This document shows, piece after piece, positions 8,986-17,042 of a stretch of 64,000 nt of DNA. The stretch spans positions 124,001-188,000 of the forward strand of contig DAOTVQ010000038.1 of assembly GCA_034436355.1 (NCBI GenBank), read 5' to 3'. The notes beneath the pieces are model-generated. The model saw only the letters and a program-made list of their open reading frames with translations. It ran no database searches and had not been told where the DNA came from. A program made the translations under genes and the position numbers. The DNA is from CP2-2F sp034436355. GTDB lineage: Bacteria > Chloroflexota > Anaerolineae > Aggregatilineales > UBA2796. The stretch's first letter is position 1; every line of letters begins with the position of its first letter.

Positions 8986-9008
8986 AAGGGCTAACCAAGT
9001 TAGCCCTT
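8986..9008 (-). terminator. Leader intrinsic terminator (attenuator) before DUF4395-thioredoxin
   Basis: Read on the minus strand, AAGGGCTAA, a short loop CTTGG and TTAGCCCTT form a perfect 9 bp hairpin followed at once by TTTGTTTG. It lies 33 bp in front of the DUF4395 start codon and downstream of a good promoter and a short ORF, so it would stop transcription inside the leader. Two upstream segments (9044-9050 and 9097-9105) can pair with parts of it, see the findings. Confidence 0.75.
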
Positions 9009-9044
9009 GTGCATGACATGCGCTTGACAGCAAACAGCAGCGTG

Positions 9045-9122
9045 CTAACCTCGTCCCTTCGGTGCGTGGCAGTTACACATACAAGCTATGTGGTGGTTGG
9101 TTAGCTTTTGAAGGTGTTGCAT
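9045..9122 (-). CDS. Putative leaderless 25-aa leader peptide with three Cys codons
   Basis: A short ORF in the DUF4395 leader, too small for usual gene callers. It reads MQHLQKLTNHHIACMCNCHA followed by PKGRG and a TAG stop, with cysteine codons at positions 14, 16 and 18. Its ATG is 8 bases after the end of the TACAAT -10 box, so the transcript would begin at or next to the start codon (leaderless). The codons 6-9 contain the segment GCTAACCAA and the stop codon lies in GGTTAGC, which are complementary to each other and to the terminator arms. This is the arrangement of a ribosome-mediated attenuator. Translation is not shown by the sequence alone. Confidence 0.6.
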   Translation of the reverse strand: MQHLQKLTNHHIACMCNCHAPKGRG

Positions 9123-9129
9123 ACTGTGT

Positions 9130-9158
9130 ATTGTAGTAGCACTTGGCGCAAAAGGCAA
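9130..9158 (-). promoter_or_regulatory. Sigma70-type promoter of the DUF4395-thioredoxin leader
   Basis: On the minus strand TTGCCT (9153-9158) and TACAAT (9130-9135) are separated by exactly 17 bp. The expected start of transcription is at or beside the ATG of the leader ORF at 9122. Confidence 0.65.
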
Positions 9159-9234
9159 GGTGGGTGATGAAAAGCGTGGCACCCTAACAGAAGAGAGCCT
9201 AGCCCGTTCGCCGTTTTACAGGTAAGATCAGGGT

Positions 9235-10779
9235 ATGAAACAATCCACGCGCCTGATCTTGCCCGTCCTGCTATTAACATTCCTGCTAAGCGCTGCGAAC
9301 CTGACCGCAGCGCAGCCAGACGCCACGCCTACGCCTTCTGCCACGCCCAACCGCACCTTATTGCCGATCCTGACCCGTGCCGAGACCGAAATGCTGTTCC
9401 CTGTGGCGATCCGCTTCAGTGTGACGCTGAACGTGCCGCTTGAGGACGTTATCACGCTCTACCTTCGCATTTATCAGCCTGATGGCAGCCTGAATATTAC
9501 GCCCCTGCTAGACCCGCGCCGCGATGGTATCGCTCTAGACCCACGCACTGCCCTGATCACCTACCTTTGGGACTTCACGCCTGAAGAAGCACCTGCTCCC
9601 TTCACGCCGCTGCGCTATGAATGGCAAGTGCAGACCGCCTTTGAAGGCATCAGTGCCACATCGGGCGAATTCCTCTTTCAAGATACGCTCCGCAGCGCAC
9701 AGCAACCTGCCACGCGCTGGCAGATCAGCGAGATGCCACTCCAACTCTACAGCCACAACGCCGATCTTGCGCTGAACCTGTTGCACCAAAATGCCCTGCG
9801 CGTCTATACCTTCGTCAGCCAGCAGACCAACATCGCGCCCAGCCAAAAGATTGTGATCTACGACCCTGAGGCAACTTTTTGCCAACGCGACCTAACCGAT
9901 GCCGAAGGCGCACCTTACATCGAATCGCGCACTATTGGCGGCACGCGCCGCGCTTGTGATCCGAACGCGGCACTTGCCATTTACGAGCGCTACGGCTTCA
10001 GCCTGATCCGCCGCCAAACGCTTGCCTTCAACGAACTGCAAGACCGCCTCACCGAGCAGATCGTCCGCCGTGCCTATGCCGTGCTGTGGGAAAGTGCGCC
10101 GCCCATTCCCGCGTGGTTCAGCGAAGGCTTAACGCGCCTCTATCACACAACGCCGAACGGCGGCGCGCTAAGCATTGTTCTAGAGCGCTTGCGCGGCAAT
10201 CGCCCTATTTTCACTTTGCGCGAATTGATCACACCGCCCGAAGCGCTCAGCGCTGCCGATTTGCGCGTGTGGCAAGCACAGAGCTACCTCTTAACGCTCT
10301 ATTTGGCAGATCGGGCTGGTGCAGAAGCGCCTTTTGCCCTTGCCCGCGATCTGGCATCCGCAAGCGATTTTGAGCAGGCGCTCCGTGCGCGTTTTGGCAG
10401 TGGCAGTGCGGCGCTCTATACCGAGTGGCAAGCCTGGCTGCGCTCAGAGCGTGCGGCGCGTGCCGTCCGCTGGACGCCCTACCTTGAAACCACGCCGACA
10501 CCTACCGCCACACGCACCGCCACACCTACCCGCACGGCTGCACCGCCGCGCAGTTCGCCAACGCCGCTGCCCACCATCACAGCCGCCTTTTTCCCAAGCA
10601 TCACGCCCATCGTGACCGCCACTTTCACCGCGCTGCCGCCGGGCAGCCTTCAGCGCCCCACGCCTGTGCCGCCGCCCGCCAGCGGCAATCCATGCGGTGG
10701 AGCGCCGCTCATCAGCCTGATTCCTATTGGTGTGGCGCTTGCGATGCGCCTTAGCCGCCGACTGCGAGAGACACTATGA
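9235..10779 (+). CDS. Exported stalked protein related to peptidase MA, zinc motif lost
   Basis: A 514-residue exported protein. It has a signal peptide (LILPVLLLTFLLSAANLTAAQ), a long ectodomain, a Thr/Pro-rich stalk near residues 418-482 (TPTPTATRTATPTRTAAPP) and a C-terminal membrane segment (LISLIPIGVALAM) with a basic tail, so it should sit on the outer face of the membrane. Residues 274-302 (RRAYAVLWESAPPIPAWFSEGLTRLY) line up with the helix-HExxH plus WxxEG region of peptidase-MA/M1-like gluzincins, but the HExxH histidines are missing; it is therefore probably not a zinc peptidase. The ATG lies 7 nt after a TAAGAT sequence and may be leaderless. The stop overlaps the rlmN start by 4 bp (ATGA). 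Function unknown. Confidence 0.75.
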   Translation: MKQSTRLILPVLLLTFLLSAANLTAAQPDATPTPSATPNRTLLPILTRAETEMLFPVAIRFSVTLNVPLEDVITLYLRIYQPDGSLNITPLLDPRRDGIALDPRTALITYLWDFTPEEAPAPFTPLRYEWQVQTAFEGISATSGEFLFQDTLRSAQQPATRWQISEMPLQLYSHNADLALNLLHQNALRVYTFVSQQTNIAPSQKIVIYDPEATFCQRDLTDAEGAPYIESRTIGGTRRACDPNAALAIYERYGFSLIRRQTLAFNELQDRLTEQIVRRAYAVLWESAPPIPAWFSEGLTRLYHTTPNGGALSIVLERLRGNRPIFTLRELITPPEALSAADLRVWQAQSYLLTLYLADRAGAEAPFALARDLASASDFEQALRARFGSGSAALYTEWQAWLRSERAARAVRWTPYLETTPTPTATRTATPTRTAAPPRSSPTPLPTITAAFFPSITPIVTATFTALPPGSLQRPTPVPPPASGNPCGGAPLISLIPIGVALAMRLSRRLRETL

Positions 10780-11840
10780 CGAACCTCTATGATCTGAGCG
10801 ATGATGCCTTGAAAGCGCTCTTTGCGCGTTGGGAAATGCCCGCTTTCCGTGCCAAACAGGTGAGCGAATGGCTCTACAAGCATAAGGTGACCACCTTTGA
10901 GGCGATGACGAACCTGCCCAAAGCGCTGCGCGAACGGCTTGCCGCCGAAACGCGCATCGGTGTGTTGGCACAAGTTGCCGAACAGCACAGCGCCGAGAGC
11001 GCCACCACCAAGCGCCTCTACCGCCTGCCCGATAACCAGCTTATCGAAAGTGTGCTGATGGAGTATGAGGATGGGCGGCGCACAGCCTGCATCTCGACCC
11101 AAGCCGGCTGTGCGATGGGCTGCGTGTTCTGTGCCACCGGGCAGATGGGCTTTGCGCGCCACCTGACCGATGGCGAAATTGTGGAGCAGGCGCTGCACTT
11201 TGCGCGTTTGCTGGAAAGTGAGGGGGATCGGCTCTCCAACGTTGTGCTGATGGGCATGGGCGAACCGCTGCACAACTACGAGAATACGCTGCGCGCCATC
11301 CGCCGCCTGAACGATCCAAACGGTTTGAACATCGGGCAGCGGCACATCACGCTTAGCACGGTTGGCTTGGTGCCAGAAATCCGCCGCTTTGCTGAGGAAA
11401 ATTTACAAGTGGGCTTGGCGATCAGCCTGCACGCTGCCACCGATTCTGAGCGGAGCGCGCTGCTGCCCATCAATCGGCGCTACCCGATCCGTGAAGTGAT
11501 CGAGGCAGCCGCCTATTACGTGCAGCGCACAGGACGCCGCGTCACCTTTGAGTGGGCGCTCATTCGCGGCGAAAACGATACGGTTGAGCAGGCGGAAAAA
11601 CTCGGTGCGCTGTTGCAAGGTTTACTATGCCACGTTAACCTGATTCCCTTGAACCCAACCAATGGCTACAACGGCGCGCCGTCCGATCCGCTGCGCGTGG
11701 ATGCCTTCCAAGCAGCGTTGGCGCGTTATGGCGTTGGCAGCACGGTGCGCGTGCGGCGCGGCATTGATATTCAAGCCGGCTGTGGGCAGCTTAAAACCGA
11801 AGTGTTGCGCCGTGAACGGCGGCGGCTGAGCATCAATTAA
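10776..11840 (+). CDS. rlmN: 23S rRNA/tRNA adenine-C2 methyltransferase
   Basis: Radical-SAM methyltransferase that modifies A2503 of 23S rRNA and A37 of some tRNAs. The 354-residue protein has the cluster-binding motif C112-x3-C116-x2-C119 in AGCAMGCVFCATG, the preceding RRTACISTQAG block, the SAM-binding VLMGMGEPLHNYENTLRA, and the conserved NLIPLNPTNG near residue 290; the late cysteine in IQAGCGQLK corresponds to the methyl-carrying residue. Length is normal. It overlaps the upstream stalked-protein gene by ATGA, suggesting translational coupling, and is followed 26 bp later by the hydrolase gene. Confidence 0.95.
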   Translation: MTNLYDLSDDALKALFARWEMPAFRAKQVSEWLYKHKVTTFEAMTNLPKALRERLAAETRIGVLAQVAEQHSAESATTKRLYRLPDNQLIESVLMEYEDGRRTACISTQAGCAMGCVFCATGQMGFARHLTDGEIVEQALHFARLLESEGDRLSNVVLMGMGEPLHNYENTLRAIRRLNDPNGLNIGQRHITLSTVGLVPEIRRFAEENLQVGLAISLHAATDSERSALLPINRRYPIREVIEAAAYYVQRTGRRVTFEWALIRGENDTVEQAEKLGALLQGLLCHVNLIPLNPTNGYNGAPSDPLRVDAFQAALARYGVGSTVRVRRGIDIQAGCGQLKTEVLRRERRRLSIN

Positions 11841-11866
11841 TATCACACAAAGGATTTGTAACGACC

Positions 11867-12652
11867 ATGCCTGTACTTGATGTGAACGGACAAGTCATTT
11901 CTTACGACCTGATCGGCAGTGGTGTGCCAGCCCTGATCCTGCATGGCTGGCTAGAGGTTGGGCTAGACCACCTACCGCTTGCCGAACAGCTTGTCGCCAA
12001 TGGGTATAGCGTCATCCTGCCCGATCTGCCCGGCTATGGCAAAAGCGTGCCGCCCAAGCGCACCTATCCCACCGATTTCTACAAGCGCGATGCAGCCATT
12101 ATGGGTGAATTTTTGGCGGCGCTCTTGGCGATTTTCGGCGCACGCAACGCGCACATCTTCGGCTTTAGCGATGGCGGTGAGGTGGCGCTGTTGTTGGGCG
12201 TGGAGTACGCGCATTTGTGTCGTTCCGTCACGGCGTGGGGCGCCTTGGGCGCCTTTGATCAGTCCGCTTGTGATCATGCTCAGCGCGTCAGCTTTCCGCC
12301 CACGTGGATAACTGAAGAAATGATCGCCAAGCATCCCGATCAAGATGTGATCGGTTGGGTGCAGCAGTGGGTAGATGCCTTCTGCGCCATGATCGCGGAA
12401 GGCGGCGATCTCACGCTCAGCCGCGCCGACCAGATCAGCGCGCCGCTGCTGCTGATGTTGGGCGAGGAGGATCGGCTGAATCCGCATCCGCTGGGACGCC
12501 GCTTTGTGGAGAAGGCTGCCGAACGGCGCGGTGTGCTGCGCCAATTCCGCACCTTTCCAAACGTTGGTCACGCCATTCACGAAGCTGTGCCACAGGCATT
12601 TTACAGCGCCGTGTTGGACTTCCTGACGAAGGTAGATAGCAGGCAACCATGA
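11867..12652 (+). CDS. Alpha/beta hydrolase, valacyclovirase (BPHL)-like
   Basis: A 261-residue soluble alpha/beta-hydrolase. The oxyanion-hole motif is LHGWLEVG near residue 26, the nucleophile elbow GFSDGG gives Ser101, the acid is likely Asp202 in GEEDRLNP and the base His235 in VGHAIHE. The GFSDGG elbow and overall size fit the BPHL-like ester/amide hydrolases, but the substrate cannot be read from sequence. An AAAGGA site lies upstream of the ATG. The stop codon overlaps the lysA start by ATGA, so the two are probably co-translated; no lysine-pathway role for the hydrolase is known to me. Confidence 0.82.
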   Translation: MPVLDVNGQVISYDLIGSGVPALILHGWLEVGLDHLPLAEQLVANGYSVILPDLPGYGKSVPPKRTYPTDFYKRDAAIMGEFLAALLAIFGARNAHIFGFSDGGEVALLLGVEYAHLCRSVTAWGALGAFDQSACDHAQRVSFPPTWITEEMIAKHPDQDVIGWVQQWVDAFCAMIAEGGDLTLSRADQISAPLLLMLGEEDRLNPHPLGRRFVEKAAERRGVLRQFRTFPNVGHAIHEAVPQAFYSAVLDFLTKVDSRQP

Positions 12653-13875
12653 ATGGCGCCCTAGCCTATCAAGACGGCAAGCTGCATTGGCAAATGCACG
12701 ATTTGGCAGCTATTGCCGCGCAGGTTGGCACGCCTTGCTACCTGTATGATTTTGAGGGCATTCGTGCTAACTTTCGGCGCTTGCAGGCTGCCTTTCCCAA
12801 CGCTGAGATTCATTACAGCCTGAAGGCGAACGCCAACCTTGCCTTGATCCGCGCCTTGCACGCCATTGGCGCGCACTTTGATGCCGTCAGTGGCGGCGAA
12901 ATTTTCCGCGCTGTGCAGGCAGGTGTGCCACCGCAGCAGATCGTCTTTGCCGGCGTTGGCAAGACGCGCCACGAACTCGACTACGCGCTGCGGCTTGGCG
13001 TTGGCTGGATCAACGTCGAGAGCAGCGGCGAACTGGCGCGCATTGATCAGCTTGCCCGCACCTTGCAGGTGACGCCACGCCTTGCGCTGCGCCTGAATCC
13101 TGATGTGCGCGCCGATACGCACCCGCACATCGCCACCGGACACGCCGCCGCCAAATTCGGCATTCCCTTAGCAGAAGCTGCCGACCTGCTCAGCGCGCAT
13201 GACCCAAGCCGTGACGCCTACCGCATTGAAGGCTTGCACGTCCACATTGGCAGCCAGCTCGGCAGCGTGGATCATACGCTAGAGGCGCTCAACGCGGCAT
13301 TGGTGCTCATGGATCGCTTTCCGTTCCTCACAACGCTTGATCTGGGCGGCGGCTTTCCCGTCAGCTACACGGGCGAGCCTGTGCCAAGCCTTGAAGCATT
13401 TGCTGAGCCGATCACGGCGGCGTTGGCAGGGCGCGCCGTGCGCCTGATCCTCGAGCCAGGACGTTACATCGTGGCGGAAAACGGCATTTTGGTGGTTGAG
13501 GTGCAGTATGTGAAGCCAACTGCTGATGGCGTGATCTACGTCACCGATGGCGGTATGACTGAACTCATTCGCCCGGCGCTGTATGCAGCACTGCATGGCG
13601 TGCTGCCGCTGCACCACACCGCAGAGGCAGCAGTCATTTCGCATGTGGTCGGGCCCGTCTGCGAGAGCGCGGATGTGCTGCGCGCTGTAGTGGCACTGCC
13701 GCTGCTGGGTGAAGGCGATCTGTTAGCGGTGCTACACGCTGGTGCCTACGGCGCGGTAATGGCATCCAACTACAATGCGCGCCCGTTTGCGCCTGAAATC
13801 GCCCTAGAACCTGACGGTTGGCGTGTGGTGCGCCGCCGCCAAAGGTGGGAAGATTTGATCGCGGAGGAAGTTTAG
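12649..13875 (+). CDS. lysA: Diaminopimelate decarboxylase
   Basis: PLP-dependent decarboxylation of meso-diaminopimelate to lysine, the last step of lysine synthesis. The 408-residue protein has the PLP lysine K59 in YSLKANANL, the substrate/phosphate motifs HIGSQLG, LDLGGGFPVSYTG and EPGRYIVAE, and the second-subunit active-site motif GPVCESADVL near residue 335. MASNYNARPF near the C terminus is also typical. Length is normal for the family. It starts inside the last codons of the hydrolase gene and is followed at 2 bp by an acetyltransferase gene whose ribosome site lies in the lysA end. Confidence 0.93.
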   Translation: MNGALAYQDGKLHWQMHDLAAIAAQVGTPCYLYDFEGIRANFRRLQAAFPNAEIHYSLKANANLALIRALHAIGAHFDAVSGGEIFRAVQAGVPPQQIVFAGVGKTRHELDYALRLGVGWINVESSGELARIDQLARTLQVTPRLALRLNPDVRADTHPHIATGHAAAKFGIPLAEAADLLSAHDPSRDAYRIEGLHVHIGSQLGSVDHTLEALNAALVLMDRFPFLTTLDLGGGFPVSYTGEPVPSLEAFAEPITAALAGRAVRLILEPGRYIVAENGILVVEVQYVKPTADGVIYVTDGGMTELIRPALYAALHGVLPLHHTAEAAVISHVVGPVCESADVLRAVVALPLLGEGDLLAVLHAGAYGAVMASNYNARPFAPEIALEPDGWRVVRRRQRWEDLIAEEV

Positions 13876-13877
13876 CT

Positions 13878-14468
13878 GTGCAGGTTGTGCCAATCACCTT
13901 AGAGGGCGTGCAGGTGCGCCTTGCGCCGATAGCACCCGAACACGCCGACGGGCTGTGGAAGGCGGCCCAAGATGAGTCGATCTGGCGATGGATGCTGACG
14001 CGCATCACCAGCCGTGCCGAAGCTGAACGCTATGTGGCACAGGCGCTTGAACGCCAGATAAAAGGCGATCAACTGGCATTTGTGACGATTGCCAAAGCGA
14101 CGGGTGAGATCGTCGGTAGCACGCGCTTTGATGAGATCACGCCTGAACATCGGCGCGTCGAAATCGGCTGGACGTGGATCAATCCGCGTTGGCAGCGCAC
14201 CGTCATCAATACAGAGGCGAAATACTTGATGCTGCGGCACGCTTTTGAGGTGTGGCAGTGCTTGCGCGTGCAGCTAAAGACCGATCTGCTCAACGAGAAA
14301 TCGCAGCGGGCAATTGCGCGCTTGGGCGCACAGCGCGAAGGCGTCTTACGCAGCCACTACATCATGCCGGATGGCAGGCGGCGCGATACAGTCTATTTCA
14401 GCCTGATCGACTCGGAGTGGGCAGCGGTCAAGGCGCGCTTGGAGACTCTGCTGCGCGCTGAGGCTTAG
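13878..14468 (+). CDS. GNAT-family N-acetyltransferase (RimJ/RimL-like)
   Basis: A 196-residue GNAT acetyltransferase, starting at GTG 13878. A GGAGGAAG site at 13863-13870 fits this start; the longer open frame from 13818 runs inside lysA. The protein opens with ITLEGVQVRLAPI, the usual RimJ/RimL-like start, has EIVGSTRFDEI for the central strand, VEIGWTWINPRWQ and the late LLNEKSQRAIARLGAQREG block that closes the acetyl-CoA site. Substrate may be a protein N terminus or a small amine. It is the last gene of the rlmN-hydrolase-lysA run, and its stop overlaps the stop of the convergent acyltransferase gene. Confidence 0.85.
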   Translation: MQVVPITLEGVQVRLAPIAPEHADGLWKAAQDESIWRWMLTRITSRAEAERYVAQALERQIKGDQLAFVTIAKATGEIVGSTRFDEITPEHRRVEIGWTWINPRWQRTVINTEAKYLMLRHAFEVWQCLRVQLKTDLLNEKSQRAIARLGAQREGVLRSHYIMPDGRRRDTVYFSLIDSEWAAVKARLETLLRAEA

Positions 14469-15805
14469 TCAGGATCGGCGCGCTGCATTTCCACAACGGT
14501 ATCTAAGTCAGCGGTGCGCTGAATGCCAATGTGCAGCAGCATCGCAAAGATCACCAAGCCGATGATCAGGATTAGGCGCGCCAACAACAGCCAACGGTGG
14601 CGCAGAATGTATTCTTCAGCGCGCAGCGAGCGCATTCCCATCACACGGCGCAGCCAACTGTTTGAGCGCACCACAAGCTGATAAAGCGCCATCGTCAGCA
14701 CAAAGCTGCTGATCAGCAGCAGCACGAATTGCACGCCCGATGAATTTCGCACCTGCAAGATGTAGAAGGCAAGCGCCACCACAATCGGATGATGCAGGAT
14801 GTAAAACGGCAAGGAGGCATCGCTAACATATTGCCAGCGCTTGCCGCCATGATTCAGCCAGCGCTTGCCGCTGTAAAGCACAAGCAGCACCATTGCCCAG
14901 CTATTCAGGCTGATCAGCAGCAGGCTCAGCACATAGACAAGCGACGCACCGCGCAGAGAAGCAATGGCGCCAAGGCTGATCTGTCCACGCACACCGAACA
15001 GGGTTGCGCCGGCGATCAACAGCAAGCCCGCTACCGAGATCAGCACAGTGGCGGCGATCAGACCGCCATCGCGTGGAAGGGCAGCTTGCAGGCGCGGCTC
15101 GCTGAAGAGGATGTAGCCATACACCACAAAGCACAGCCACATCACAAAGTCTGACCAACCTTGATAGTCGCCGAAGTAAAGCCCTAAGATCACGCGCAAA
15201 AAACCGATGGGCAGCCCTAACACAAGAATGCCACCGCGCAACTGGCATAGGCGCACCAACCATTCGTTCAGCCGCCTGCCCTGCGGCGCCTGCCAAAAGT
15301 AGTGGATAGGCAGCATGAGCAGGCTGAACACGAACAAGAAGCCCAAAAACCACAGATGATAGCCATAGACGCCGATCCAGCTTAGGTCAAGGCGATTGAT
15401 GCGGCTTGGGCTGAAGAACTGCGGCACGTAATGGTGAAAACCACCTTGAAAAACGCCCTGATTAACTGCACCAAAGTATGCCTGCACAGTGGAGAGCAAC
15501 AGCACACCGATCACATAGGGCAACAACAGCCGCCAGACGCGCTCGCTGATGAAACGCCTAGCGGTGCGCGTGCCAAGTGAAAAAGTCAGCGCTGCACCCG
15601 AGATCAGAAACAGGGTCGGAATGACAAATTGGTTGCCCACCACAAGGATGACAGCGGCAATGGGAATGAAACTCTCGCTGGTGACCACCCACCTGCCGCC
15701 CGCAAAAGGCAGTGCCACATGCCCAACAAAGGCAGCCAAGATGACCGCTGCGCGCAGCCAATCGAGATAATAAAGCCGATTTACCTCATTGATTGGATGA
15801 GTCAT
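14465..15805 (-). CDS. Acyltransferase-3 family membrane protein (OpgC-like)
   Basis: A 446-residue polytopic membrane protein with about ten hydrophobic segments. The start RLYYLDWLRAAVILAAFVGH carries the Arg and His pattern of acyltransferase-3 proteins (YLDxLRxxxxxxVxxxH), and FLISGAALTFSLGTRT plus YILHHPIVVALAFYILQV later are also typical. Such proteins transfer acyl groups to extracytoplasmic glycans or lipids. A basic C-terminal region follows the last segments. It stands alone on the minus strand, ending tail to tail with the GNAT gene (overlap of the stops) and starting 51 bp from the end of the alcohol dehydrogenase gene, so it may be read from the same transcript as that gene. Confidence 0.8.
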   Translation of the reverse strand: MTHPINEVNRLYYLDWLRAAVILAAFVGHVALPFAGGRWVVTSESFIPIAAVILVVGNQFVIPTLFLISGAALTFSLGTRTARRFISERVWRLLLPYVIGVLLLSTVQAYFGAVNQGVFQGGFHHYVPQFFSPSRINRLDLSWIGVYGYHLWFLGFLFVFSLLMLPIHYFWQAPQGRRLNEWLVRLCQLRGGILVLGLPIGFLRVILGLYFGDYQGWSDFVMWLCFVVYGYILFSEPRLQAALPRDGGLIAATVLISVAGLLLIAGATLFGVRGQISLGAIASLRGASLVYVLSLLLISLNSWAMVLLVLYSGKRWLNHGGKRWQYVSDASLPFYILHHPIVVALAFYILQVRNSSGVQFVLLLISSFVLTMALYQLVVRSNSWLRRVMGMRSLRAEEYILRHRWLLLARLILIIGLVIFAMLLHIGIQRTADLDTVVEMQRADPD

Positions 15806-15856
15806 AAGTCATTCTCGACAGGTTGCCCTAGTACACGACGAGGGCAACCACATAGT

Positions 15857-16957
15857 CTATATGACTAGGACAGGTTTCAGCACCTCACCTGATTCGGAGG
15901 CGTGGATCGCCTCATTGATCTGCTCAAAGGGAAATTGGCGGATCAACTTATCGAATGGAAAGCGCCCTTGTTTGTACAGCTCGATCAAGGCGGGGATGAA
16001 GATATCAGGCACGCTCTCGCCTTCGATGATGCCGCGCACTGTGCGCCCAAACAATAGATGGTTAGGGTCTAGCGGCAGATCGGTCTGCGGTGGTGGCGAA
16101 CCAACCACGCCACACACACCACGCGGCAGCAGGACATCCACAGCTTGGCGCATCACTTGAATAATGCCCGTTGCTTCTAAGCTGTAGCGCACGCCGCCGC
16201 CCGTCAGCTCACGGATTGCTTCAACAGGATCACTTTCCGCCGCGTTGACCACATGCGTCGCACCGAGTTCACGCGCCAGCGCCAAGCGATTTGGTTTCAC
16301 ATCCACGCCGATAATCATGCCGCAGCCGACTGCACGCGCCGCCATAATAGCTGACATGCCAACTGCGCCAGCGCCAAAGATCGCAATGGTGCTGCCCACC
16401 TCAGGGCGCAGCACATTCATGACGCTGCCCGCACCCGTCTGAATGCCGCACCCAAGCGGACCAAGCAATTCAAGCGGCACATCTTTCGGCACTTTGACGA
16501 CATTCCGCGCAGTGGCAATGGCATACGTACCAAACGAAGATTGTCCGAAGAAATTGCCGTGAATAGGCGTGCCGTTTTGCTGCATCGTGGTGGAGCCATC
16601 GGCGCGCACACCTGCCAAGTTCAGTGCGGGAAAGTTATGGCAGTAGGCAGGCGCGCCATCTTCGCAGTTCAAACAGCGCCCGCACGAGTTGAAGGTCAGC
16701 ACCACATGATCCCCGGGCTGCACTTTAGTGACGCCTGCACCGACTTTGACGACTACACCTGCACCTTCATGCCCAAGCACAATCGGTGCAGGGAAGCCCA
16801 ACCCAGCAAAACTCTGCACATACATATCGGTATGGCACACGCCCACTGCGCTGATCTTGACCAGCACTTCACCTGCCTGCGGATCATCCATCTGCACCGA
16901 TTCGATCTGGAAGGGCGCACCTGCACCACGCACAACAGCTACTCTAACATCTAGCAT
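15857..16957 (-). CDS. Zinc-dependent alcohol dehydrogenase (class III / aryl-alcohol type)
   Basis: A 366-residue medium-chain dehydrogenase. Catalytic zinc ligands are C41 (GVCHTD), H63 (GHEGAGVV) and the cysteine of GPLGCGIQTG; the structural zinc is held by C92, C95, C98 and C106 (NSCGRCLNCEDGAPAYC). The Rossmann motif is FGAGAVGMSAIMAA and the following strand ends VDVKPNR, suggesting NAD preference. The GCGIQTGAG motif and overall shape place it with the class III and aryl-alcohol dehydrogenases; the natural alcohol is unknown. A gagagg ribosome site precedes the ATG. The gene lies downstream of lipA, with a terminator-like hairpin in between. Confidence 0.88.
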   Translation of the reverse strand: MLDVRVAVVRGAGAPFQIESVQMDDPQAGEVLVKISAVGVCHTDMYVQSFAGLGFPAPIVLGHEGAGVVVKVGAGVTKVQPGDHVVLTFNSCGRCLNCEDGAPAYCHNFPALNLAGVRADGSTTMQQNGTPIHGNFFGQSSFGTYAIATARNVVKVPKDVPLELLGPLGCGIQTGAGSVMNVLRPEVGSTIAIFGAGAVGMSAIMAARAVGCGMIIGVDVKPNRLALARELGATHVVNAAESDPVEAIRELTGGGVRYSLEATGIIQVMRQAVDVLLPRGVCGVVGSPPPQTDLPLDPNHLLFGRTVRGIIEGESVPDIFIPALIELYKQGRFPFDKLIRQFPFEQINEAIHASESGEVLKPVLVI

Positions 16958-16992
16958 TTGAAATTCCTCTCATAAAAAATTTACAGAAAGTT

Positions 16993-17019
16993 GCCCTGTT
17001 GTTTGATAGACAACAGGGC
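16993..17019 (-). terminator. Terminator-like hairpin after lipA
   Basis: A perfect 10 bp stem (GCCCTGTTGT / ACAACAGGGC) with a 7 nt loop, 24 bp beyond the lipA stop. On the minus strand it is followed by AACTTTCTG rather than a clean T run, so termination may be partial. Confidence 0.5.
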
Positions 17020-17042
17020 GCAGCCACATCGTGAAAAGCCGC

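Noticed and set aside
8986..9158. Leader of DUF4395 as a SAM, cobalamin or other known riboswitch
   Set aside because: No conserved box of a known class could be recognised, and the short Cys-rich ORF with alternative pairing explains the layout better.
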